In this document: piece by piece, positions 1-6,162 of the stretch
How the letters are laid out: every line of letters starts with the position of its first letter
Numbering within the stretch: position 1 is the first letter of the stretch
Assembly: GCA_025450255.1 (NCBI GenBank)
Contig: JANWHV010000116.1
Coordinates: 1 to 8,004, forward strand
Origin: Chloroflexota bacterium
GTDB lineage: Bacteria; Chloroflexota; UBA5177; JANWHV01
Direction of reading: 5' to 3'
Length of the DNA: 8,004 nt
Program-made: the position numbers and the translations under genes
The notes under the pieces: generated by a model
The model's input: the letters and a program-made list of their open reading frames with translations, nothing else
Database searches by the model: none
What the model was told of the DNA's origin: nothing

Positions 1-1581
1 GGCGCTGCCCCAATCGCGGTGGCTCTCAACGCTCACGTGCCCGCCGTGCGCGTCCACCAGGCCCTTGACGATCGCCAGGCCCATGCCGGTGCCGGTGACG
101 CGCGACGCCGCGTTCGTCACCCGATAGAACGTATCGAAGATCTTTCCCTGCTCTGACACGGGAATACCAGGGCCGAAATCTCGGACGGTTATCAGTATCG
201 AGGAGGCGCCGTTTTCCGGGTGCCGGCTCGTCGCGCTCACGACGATTGGCGAGTCGTCCGGCGCGTACTTCGCGGCATTCTCCAGCAGGTTCATCACCAC
301 CTGCTCGATTTGCACCGCGTCCAGTTGCGCGAGCGGCAGGTCGCCGGCGACAGCCCTCTCGATCGGATGGTGCCGTAGGCGCGAGCGCATGCGAGCCAGC
401 ACGCGATCCAGCAGCTCGCCGACGTCCTCCCACTCCTTATCCGGACGGATAGCGCCGGCTTCAATACGCGAGAGATCGAGGAGGTTGGAAACCAGGCGAG
501 TCAAGCGATCCGCCTCGCCGTCGATATCCGCGATGAAGGCATGACGATCCTCGGCGCTCCACTCGACATCCTGTTGCAACAGGGAGCTCGCGGCCGCCTT
601 TATGCCCGCCAACGGCGTGCGAAGGTCGTGTGATACGGAGGAAAGCAGAGCGCTCTTCAACTTGTCGCTTTCCAGCGCCAGCGCCGAAGCCTGCTCCTCG
701 CGCGCCAGGCGGGCTTGCTCCAGGGCGATTGCGGCGCCGTTCGCGAACGTCCGCAAAAGATGCTCGCGTTCCAGGTCAAGCTGCTCGCCGGATTGCGGCA
801 CCAACTCCAGCACGCCGACCGCCCGCTCCCCAATGCGCAGGGGGATAAACCGCGCGCGTTCAAGACCAGAGCGAGGGCGGCGGATCCAGTCACGCCGGCG
901 CGCGCCATGCTCCACGGCGCCGATTCGGCACTCATGGCCCAGGTTGTATGTCTCGGCGACCACCGCCGCCACGTTCCGGCTATGCTCTACGCGCAGGTCG
1001 TCGGGCAGGATACCGGCCGCGGAGACGGTGCGCCACTGGCCGTGATCCTCGGGCATCAAAATGGCGCAGGCCGTCAGATCGAAGGTCATGGTCAACCGCT
1101 CGGTCAACGGCGACAGTGACGCGGCGGGATCCTGCTGGGCGATCAGCGCCATGCTCAGGTTGTACAGCGCCTCCGAGCTTCGCGCTCGGCGTATCGCCTC
1201 CGTGGTACGTCGCCGCGCCACCATGGAGAGCTGGCCGACGAGCACGGCGACCATCAGGAACACGATCAATGCCAGCACGTCGCGCACCGAGGCGATCGTC
1301 ACCTGGAACAATGGCGGTATGAAGAACCAGTCCAGGGCTACAACGGCCACGCATGCCACCAGCACGCCGGGTCCGCGCCCGCCCACCACGGAGGCGATCA
1401 GGACCGGTATTAAAAACAACAACGCGATGCTTTGCCCGAGCGGCCCCGTTGCTCCACCCCAGATGCCGAGCACCGGCACCAGGAGAGCGACGAATGCCAT
1501 ACCCGCGGACACGGCGGCTCTGGGGCGCTGAGTCAACAGGTCAAACTGGCGAACGACCTCGCGCAATCCGGATATGTTCAT
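1..1581 (-). CDS. Membrane sensor histidine kinase, DUF4118-GAF-HisKA-HATPase (KdpD C-terminal-like), C-terminus cut by window edge
   Basis: This is the sensor kinase of a two-component system; it should autophosphorylate on histidine and pass the phosphate to a response regulator. 527 codons are visible from the ATG at 1581, and the frame is still open at the left edge. Residues 25-118 hold four hydrophobic segments with the DUF4118 hallmark LDWFFIPP (about 83-90). Residues ~148-287 look like a GAF domain, followed by a short helical linker. The H box SVSHDLRTPL has the phosphoacceptor His318. The ATPase domain shows the N box NLLENAAKY (Asn435), the G1 box DFGPGIP (468-474) and the G2 box TGTGMGLAI (496-504). 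Only the last ~15-20 residues should be missing. The arrangement matches the C-terminal half of KdpD, but the N-terminal KdpD and Usp domains are absent, so a role in potassium sensing is not implied. No Shine-Dalgarno sequence is visible; an adjacent GTG (1584) and an in-frame ATG at 1689 are alternative starts. The signal sensed is unknown. Confidence 0.93.
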   Translation of the reverse strand, partial: MNISGLREVVRQFDLLTQRPRAAVSAGMAFVALLVPVLGIWGGATGPLGQSIALLFLIPVLIASVVGGRGPGVLVACVAVVALDWFFIPPLFQVTIASVRDVLALIVFLMVAVLVGQLSMVARRRTTEAIRRARSSEALYNLSMALIAQQDPAASLSPLTERLTMTFDLTACAILMPEDHGQWRTVSAAGILPDDLRVEHSRNVAAVVAETYNLGHECRIGAVEHGARRRDWIRRPRSGLERARFIPLRIGERAVGVLELVPQSGEQLDLEREHLLRTFANGAAIALEQARLAREEQASALALESDKLKSALLSSVSHDLRTPLAGIKAAASSLLQQDVEWSAEDRHAFIADIDGEADRLTRLVSNLLDLSRIEAGAIRPDKEWEDVGELLDRVLARMRSRLRHHPIERAVAGDLPLAQLDAVQIEQVVMNLLENAAKYAPDDSPIVVSATSRHPENGASSILITVRDFGPGIPVSEQGKIFDTFYRVTNAASRVTGTGMGLAIVKGLVDAHGGHVSVESHRDWGSA

Positions 1582-1737
1582 CACTAGATCATACCGTTGT
1601 CGGCATGTGGGCCTCGAGCAGTTGCAAGGGGCGGGGGCGTGGTCCGGGCGATGAATGGCGCGAACTGCAGTCCACGCCGAAATACCATGGAGCGCGACGG
1701 GCCGAACCGCGATACTGGTTGACGCGGTCGCGATGGA
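1582..1737. other. Intergenic gap between NMT1-like gene and histidine kinase
   Basis: This 156-bp gap has no convincing gene. Just after the NMT1-like stop codon there is a weak inverted repeat, accgcg at 1706-1711 and cgcggt at 1723-1728, with an 11-nt loop. No T-run follows it on the minus strand, so it is not a clear intrinsic terminator. At 1588-1593 the minus strand reads TATGAT, a good -10 hexamer, but no matching -35 sequence is evident. The gap could contain the promoter of the kinase gene, which would make the kinase a separate transcription unit, but the sequence does not prove it. Confidence 0.5.
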
Positions 1738-2679
1738 TCACGCCAGCAGGCGGCTCGCCGCCTCATACGGGCCGCGCTCCAGGTACGCCGCCGGATCCCG
1801 CAACACGCTCAGAGGCATGCCGTAGGTTTCGCGCAGGGCGATCACCGCGCGCAGGCCGTCATCGTCAAGCTTCGCGTCGACGTCGAAGCCGATGTGCTTG
1901 TCGATGAACGCCGCGTACGCCCGTTCGGCGGCGACCGCGTCCAGGCGCAGCTCTTCACGGATAACTAACCGCGCGCGTGCCCCGTAGCCAGGAGCATGGA
2001 TCAGAAGCAACGCATCGCGAATGGCGGCGATATATCGGGACGCTTCGTACCTGTGATCCGCGAGCCACGTGGCAGTCGCCGCGGTGGTCAGCGAGGCATA
2101 GGCGGTATAGTGCTGCTCGGAGCCGGCCAACCGGGGGAAACCCTCCGCCTCGGCCAGAGCGTCGAACGGCGTATATAGAATCGTGGCCGTCGCCTTGCCC
2201 GCGCGCAGCGCTTCCAGGCGCTCGCTGGTCCCTCCCACCGGTACGAAGCAGTAGTCGCGGTCCAGCAACATATCGCGTCTCGCCAGCATGTCGCGCAGCA
2301 CCAGGGCAAAACCCGAACGCGGATTATCCACGCCGAGTGTCGTGCCGCGCAACTCCGAGATTGCTCTGATCCCACGCCGCGCGAATAGACCGAGCGCGCC
2401 AACACTGCCGCCCATCAGCATGACGAGACGCGGCGTGCTAACACGATCCAAGCCGAACGCGGCGGGGTTGTCGCCGGCGTTGATCACATTGTCCGGCGCG
2501 GTTTGCGCCAGATCGCAGTCGCCGCGCGCCAGAGCGCCAATCTGCGCCGCCGAACCCGCCGTATACGCAACATCCACCGCGAGTCCACGCGCGTCAAACA
2601 GGCCCTCGCGCTCGGCTACGTAGATGGCGAGGTTCTGCATCCCTCTGAAGGTGGACAGGCGCAGGCGGGTTTTGCTCAC
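1738..2679 (-). CDS. NMT1/THI5-like ABC substrate-binding protein homologue lacking a signal peptide
   Basis: The 313-residue product resembles the NMT1/THI5-like (SsuA/TauA-type) periplasmic-binding fold. The N-terminus runs STFRGMQNLAIYVAEREGLF, then a strand with TAGSAAQIGALARGDCDLAQ and a PDNVI segment. This is the usual pattern of a substrate-like protein that counts ligand over a short helix pair. A middle segment (SELRGTTLGVDNPRSGFA) matches the second lobe of the family. I chose the GTG at 2679 because GAGGG (2687-2691) lies 7 nt upstream; the frame also extends to a TTG at 2724 inside livF. Neither start gives a hydrophobic signal sequence, although the protein has full mature length for the family. 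It sits 10 bp after livF, so it is probably translated from the same mRNA. No TauC-type permease is nearby. It may be a cytoplasmic ligand-binding or enzyme-like member; the ligand is not known. The Cys-rich motif of fungal Thi5 is not seen. Confidence 0.85.
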   Translation of the reverse strand: MSKTRLRLSTFRGMQNLAIYVAEREGLFDARGLAVDVAYTAGSAAQIGALARGDCDLAQTAPDNVINAGDNPAAFGLDRVSTPRLVMLMGGSVGALGLFARRGIRAISELRGTTLGVDNPRSGFALVLRDMLARRDMLLDRDYCFVPVGGTSERLEALRAGKATATILYTPFDALAEAEGFPRLAGSEQHYTAYASLTTAATATWLADHRYEASRYIAAIRDALLLIHAPGYGARARLVIREELRLDAVAAERAYAAFIDKHIGFDVDAKLDDDGLRAVIALRETYGMPLSVLRDPAAYLERGPYEAASRLLA

Positions 2680-2686
2680 GCGCTCG

Positions 2687-2691
2687 CCCTC
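2687..2691 (-). promoter_or_regulatory. Ribosome binding site deciding the GTG start of the NMT1-like gene
   Basis: The minus strand reads GAGGG, 7 nt before the GTG at 2679. It overlaps the TGA stop of livF (2690-2692), which fits translational coupling. The alternative TTG start at 2724 has no comparable site. Confidence 0.6.
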
Positions 2692-3421
2692 ATGACGCCG
2701 GGGCGCGGGAAACGACACCGCCAAGGTAGAGCGCGCCGATCTCCGGATTCTCCAGGATCTCGGTATGGTTCCCCTCCAGGCGGACCACGCCGCTTTCCAT
2801 CACCACGCCGTGCGAGGCAATGCGCAATCCAGACCGGGCGTTTTGCTCTACCAGCAAGACGGTGTGCCCGCTGTCGCGCATCAGGATAATCATCTCGAAC
2901 ACCTGCCTGAGGGTCTTGGGATCCAAACCCATCGACGGCTCGTCGAGCAACACCATCGCCGGATCCAGCATCAGGCAGCGAGCAAACTCCACCAGCCGTT
3001 GCTGGCCGCCCGAGAGGCTGCCGGCGCGATCCCTGGCGCGCTGCTTCACGATTGGGAACAGGTCCCGCACGTCCGCCAGGCGGCGGTTCACGAGCGCCGT
3101 GTCACTGAGCGTATAGGCGCCCAGACGTACATTCTGCTCCACCGTCATGCTGGGGAAAAGACTGTGGCTTTGCGGCACCTGCACGATACCTCGGGCTAGA
3201 ATCTGGCGCGGACTGAGTCCCACGAGGGATCGTCCGTCGAACGTAACCGTGCCGAGCCGCGGCGTGAGCAAGCCACTGATCACGCGCAGTACGGTGGACT
3301 TGCCGGCGCCGTTGGGCCCGACGATACAGGTAATCGAACCCTTCTCCACGACGAGGTCCATGCCCTTGAGCACATCACCGCCGCCATAGCCGGCCACCAC
3401 GCCACGCAAGCTGAGCATCAT
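2690..3421 (-). CDS. livF: Branched-chain-amino-acid-type ABC transporter ATP-binding protein LivF
   Basis: This is the second cytoplasmic ATPase of the importer; it pairs with LivG to drive the LivHM permease. The 243-residue product is of normal family length. It shows Walker A GPNGAGKST (35-43), a Q-loop around VPQS (82-85), the signature LSGGQQ (136-141), Walker B MVLLDEP (156-162) with catalytic Glu161, and the D-loop SMGLDP. The H-loop position carries Gln in LLVEQN (189-194), which is the normal LivF variation and not a defect. The start is the ATG at 3421, 2 bp after the livG stop; a second ATG follows directly at 3418. The same frame is open upstream to 4093, but that stretch is livG read out of frame and does not resemble a protein. 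The C-terminus ends 10 bp before the NMT1-like gene. Confidence 0.96.
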   Translation of the reverse strand: MMLSLRGVVAGYGGGDVLKGMDLVVEKGSITCIVGPNGAGKSTVLRVISGLLTPRLGTVTFDGRSLVGLSPRQILARGIVQVPQSHSLFPSMTVEQNVRLGAYTLSDTALVNRRLADVRDLFPIVKQRARDRAGSLSGGQQRLVEFARCLMLDPAMVLLDEPSMGLDPKTLRQVFEMIILMRDSGHTVLLVEQNARSGLRIASHGVVMESGVVRLEGNHTEILENPEIGALYLGGVVSRAPAS

Positions 3422-3423
3422 AC

Positions 3424-4155
3424 TCAGTATCCCAGGTATGCTTCGAGCACGGCCGGATCCTCGCGGACGTGCGCGGGCGGCCCAGCGGCGATCGCGGCGC
3501 CCTGGTGCATGACCGTTACCGAGTTGCAAAGGCGCATCACGAACTCCATGTTGTGTTCCACTACCAGGAACGTCACGCCCCGCTCGTTGAGGGTCCGGAT
3601 GCGGTTTTCCAGATGGTTGACGATCGTGGGGTTCACGCCGCCCGCCGGCTCGTCGAGGAGGATCACCCGCGGCTCGGCAATAAGGATATAGGCAAATTCC
3701 AGCAGTTTCTTCTGGCCATAGGAGAGATTCCCGGCCGGCATGTCCTTGGTGCGGGTGATGCCCACGAACTCGAGTAACTCCAGGGCGCGTTGATGCTCCT
3801 CCGAGGTGCTCCAGCGGCTCAGGAAGCTGCTGCCGCCCTGCCGCTGTACGGCGACGTGCATGTTCTCGATCACCGTGAGCCGTGGGAAGATACGGGTAAG
3901 CTGGAAGGTGCGGCCAATACCCAGCGCGAATACGCGATCCGGCCTGGCATTGGTTATGCGCTTTCCCTGGAAGCGAATCTCGCCCGCGTCCGCCCGCTCG
4001 TAGCCCGTCATCACGTTGAACAGCGTCGTCTTGCCGGATCCGTTCGGCCCGATCAGCCCAGTGATAGATCCCTGCTCGACTGCCACCGTGCACCGATCAA
4101 GGGCGCGGATGCCGCCATACGCCTTGGAGATGCCGTCGACTTCCAGCATGCTCAT
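3424..4155 (-). CDS. livG: Branched-chain-amino-acid-type ABC transporter ATP-binding protein LivG
   Basis: This is the first ATPase subunit of the importer, acting at the cytoplasmic face of LivHM. The 243 residues contain Walker A GPNGSGKTT (36-44), the Q-loop GRTFQ (81-85), the signature LSYGQKK (144-150), Walker B VILLDEP (164-170) with Glu169, the D-loop AGGVNP (171-176) and the H-loop VVEHN with His201. The signature LSYGQ and the AGGVNP D-loop are typical of LivG and distinguish it from LivF. The ATG at 4155 overlaps the livM TGA as ATGA, so translation is likely coupled; a second in-frame ATG two codons on is a weaker alternative. All catalytic residues are present, so the subunit should be functional. 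Confidence 0.96.
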   Translation of the reverse strand: MSMLEVDGISKAYGGIRALDRCTVAVEQGSITGLIGPNGSGKTTLFNVMTGYERADAGEIRFQGKRITNARPDRVFALGIGRTFQLTRIFPRLTVIENMHVAVQRQGGSSFLSRWSTSEEHQRALELLEFVGITRTKDMPAGNLSYGQKKLLEFAYILIAEPRVILLDEPAGGVNPTIVNHLENRIRTLNERGVTFLVVEHNMEFVMRLCNSVTVMHQGAAIAAGPPAHVREDPAVLEAYLGY

Positions 4156-5183
4156 GCTCTCACCGCCCGATCGGACAGCGACGCTTCATCGCCACTCGGC
4201 GCTCGCGGCGCCTGGCGTGTGTTGGCGCGATGCGTCCTCCAGGCTCGCCAGCGTTGCGAAGCGGTGGGCAGGATACCCTCGGGCAGCAACAGAATGACGA
4301 GCAGGAACAGCACGCCATAGAGTACGAGATACCAACCGCTAGCGCCGTACTGCAGGGCGAAGTACTGCTGGGCGGGCTCGATGATCAGGGCGCCCAACAC
4401 CGGGCCGGCCAAAGTGCCCAGGCCGCCCATAAAGGCCATCAGGGCAAGGGCAATGTCGAGATTCGCGTCAAAGACGAAGGGTGGAGAGATAGATTCCTGG
4501 AAGTAGGCGTAGAGCGCGCCCATCATGCCGACGAAGAACGCGGAGATCACGAAGGCGATGAGCTTCGCCGAGCCGACGCGGACGCCCAGGCCGCGCGCGC
4601 GATCTTCGTCATCGCGGATCGCCAGCAACTCCAATCCGTATTTGGATCCACGGATCCACCAGGAGGTGAGGAGCGCCAGCACCAAAATGCCCAACGTTAC
4701 GTAATAGAACGGCAGATTATAATAGCCGCCGCTCCATGATGGGATGGGCAGGCTCATGCCCTGCGAGCCGCTGGTGAGGTCGCGCAGATTGTAGGCCAGC
4801 AACTGCATGATGAAGAAGATGGCGATGGTGATCACCACGAAGGTGTGACGACGCGTACGGAGGGCGATGGTCCCCAGCGGGACGGCAACCAGGGCGGCGA
4901 TCAGGCCGGCCACGGGGATAAGCAGGAACGGTCCGTTGTCTCCCTGAATGTTCCAGTCCTGGCACATAATGGCCAGCGCGTAGGCGCCCGTGCCGAAGAA
5001 AGCGGCATGACCAAGGGCGATGTAACCGGTGTAGCCGGCAAGTATATTCCAGCCCGTGGCCGCGCAGGCGAACATCAGGGTGAAGACGGCTATCGTCGTA
5101 ACGGTGGGGTTCGAAAACACCTGGGGAAAGCCCAGCGCGGCGAGCAGCATCGCCAACAGGCCGGCGTACTTCAGCGCCCTCAT
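4152..5183 (-). CDS. livM: Branched-chain-amino-acid-type ABC transporter permease LivM
   Basis: This is one of the two integral membrane subunits (BPD_transp_2 family) forming the translocation channel. The product has 343 residues with about eight to ten hydrophobic segments. The LivM hallmark GWNILAGYTGYIALGHAAFF occupies residues 44-63. The LTSGSQGM segment (136-143) matches the family's TGGxxG loop. The cytoplasmic coupling loop SKYGLELLAIRDDEDRARGL (180-199) is the EAA-like ATPase contact. After LPEGILPT the last ~35 residues form a hydrophilic, Arg-rich tail. The start is the ATG at 5183 in an ATGA overlap with the livH stop, with GAGG a few bases upstream. The stop overlaps the livG start in the same way. 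Confidence 0.95.
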   Translation of the reverse strand: MRALKYAGLLAMLLAALGFPQVFSNPTVTTIAVFTLMFACAATGWNILAGYTGYIALGHAAFFGTGAYALAIMCQDWNIQGDNGPFLLIPVAGLIAALVAVPLGTIALRTRRHTFVVITIAIFFIMQLLAYNLRDLTSGSQGMSLPIPSWSGGYYNLPFYYVTLGILVLALLTSWWIRGSKYGLELLAIRDDEDRARGLGVRVGSAKLIAFVISAFFVGMMGALYAYFQESISPPFVFDANLDIALALMAFMGGLGTLAGPVLGALIIEPAQQYFALQYGASGWYLVLYGVLFLLVILLLPEGILPTASQRWRAWRTHRANTRQAPRAPSGDEASLSDRAVRA

Positions 5184-6055
5184 TGCCGCCTCGTCTCAAG
5201 CTTTCCGAACAGTCCCTGCGGCCGCGCCAGCAGCAAGACCACCAACAGGATGAAGAACACCGTACTGGACCACACGGGCGACCACACGACGGCTGTGATG
5301 TCCTCGGTCACCAGCATCACCAGGGACGCGATCAGGGCGCCGCCCAGGCTGCCCATGCCACCCAGCACGATGATGACCAGCAAGCGCGAGATCAGGTCAT
5401 ACGAGCTGCCTGGGTTGAAGCTGGTGGTGGCGCCGTACGCCATGCCGCCCGCCGCGGTGAGGGCGACGCCGATACCGAAGGTGATCGCCGAGATCCGCTC
5501 GACGTCGATGCCGATCAGCTCCGCGGCGGTGCGATTCTGCATCGCCGCGCGCAGCCCGTAGCCGAACTTGGTGCGGTACAGCAGCAGGTACAGACACGCC
5601 AGCAAGACGACGCTCAGGGCAAAGCCATACAGGTAGATCTCAGGTAGATAGAAGTTGGCTATGTGCGCCGACTGCGTCACATAGCCGGCGCTCAACTGGA
5701 CGTAGTCGGTGGTAAAGATCAGGCCGAGGATGCCCTCGATAATCAGGGCCACGGCATAGGTGACCAGAATGGAGAGCATGGTCCGGTCGCGCTTGAGCGG
5801 GCGGATGAACGCAACCTCGATCGCGATGCCGAGTCCGAACATGGCGGGCATGGTCAGCAGCAGCCCCAGGAACAGATCGACGTGCCAGTATTTTTCCAAC
5901 GCGTAGCTCAGGTAGGCGCCGAGGATGACCAGCGCGCCCTGACCGACATTGATGATGTCCATCACGCCAAAAATCAGGGTCAAGCCTGACGCCATCAGGG
6001 CATAGACGCCCCCAGTCAGTATGCCAGTGACGACCTCTTTGAAGATCAGATCCAC
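5180..6055 (-). CDS. livH: Branched-chain-amino-acid-type ABC transporter permease LivH
   Basis: This is the partner permease of LivM in the inner membrane (BPD_transp_2 family). The product has 291 residues, the usual LivH length, with about eight membrane segments. The N-terminal hallmark GLTLIFGVMDIINVGQGALV (24-43) corresponds to the classical ...INFAHG... motif, here with Gln for His. The cytoplasmic coupling loop RTKFGYGLRAAMQNRTAAEL runs from 161 to 180, followed by IGID. Near the C-terminus, LLVIIVLGGMGSLGGALIAS is the conserved glycine-rich membrane stretch. The start is a GTG at 6055, supported by a consensus AGGAGG 6 nt upstream (6062-6067). A strong hairpin ends just before this site (6069-6102) and may affect initiation. 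The gene overlaps livM by 4 bp. Confidence 0.95.
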   Translation of the reverse strand: MDLIFKEVVTGILTGGVYALMASGLTLIFGVMDIINVGQGALVILGAYLSYALEKYWHVDLFLGLLLTMPAMFGLGIAIEVAFIRPLKRDRTMLSILVTYAVALIIEGILGLIFTTDYVQLSAGYVTQSAHIANFYLPEIYLYGFALSVVLLACLYLLLYRTKFGYGLRAAMQNRTAAELIGIDVERISAITFGIGVALTAAGGMAYGATTSFNPGSSYDLISRLLVIIVLGGMGSLGGALIASLVMLVTEDITAVVWSPVWSSTVFFILLVVLLLARPQGLFGKLETRRQ

Positions 6056-6061
6056 CGTGTG

Positions 6062-6067
6062 CCTCCT
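6062..6067 (-). promoter_or_regulatory. livH: Consensus ribosome binding site of livH (GTG start)
   Basis: The minus strand reads AGGAGG, a full Shine-Dalgarno match, 6 nt before the GTG start at 6055. It fixes that start. The strong hairpin at 6069-6102 stops one base short of it. Confidence 0.75.
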
Positions 6068-6068
6068 G

Positions 6069-6102
6069 CTCGACGGCGGCTAGCTCGCTAGCCGCCGTCG
6101 AG
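6069..6102 (-). repeat. Perfect 16-bp inverted repeat (intercistronic hairpin) between binding-protein gene and livH
   Basis: Arms 6069-6084 and 6087-6102 are exact reverse complements, separated by only 2 nt. The arms are GC-rich (ctcgacggcggctagc). In the transcript this would be a very stable stem-loop, 60 nt after the binding-protein stop and 1 nt before the livH ribosome binding site. No T-run follows, so it is not a canonical terminator. Known operons of this kind (for example malE-malF) use such hairpins to protect the upstream binding-protein mRNA or to lower downstream expression; that role here is inferred. A DNA-binding operator is the alternative. Confidence 0.8.
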
Positions 6103-6146
6103 ATCGTGTCGTACTGGTTGGGCACTGATTCCGGCGTAGCTGCATG

Positions 6147-6160
6147 TCGCCTCCAGGCGA
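6147..6160 (-). repeat. Small inverted repeat just after the binding-protein stop codon
   Basis: The plus strand reads tcgcctccaggcga, two 6-bp arms around 2 nt, located 2 bp beyond the TAG stop of the binding-protein gene. It lacks a T-run. It may add to the 3' protection of the binding-protein mRNA together with the larger hairpin, but could be chance. Confidence 0.4.
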
Positions 6161-6162
6161 GG

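Noticed and set aside
3422..4093. Long upstream extension of the livF frame that would give a 467-residue protein.
   Set aside because: The extra sequence is livG read in another frame and is rich in Arg/Gly/Pro without domain motifs. The true start directly follows the livG stop.
4845..5561. Long plus-strand open frame opposite livM and livH.
   Set aside because: It is antisense to two strongly conserved permease genes, has no recognisable domain and low-complexity polar composition; it arises from GC-rich codon bias.
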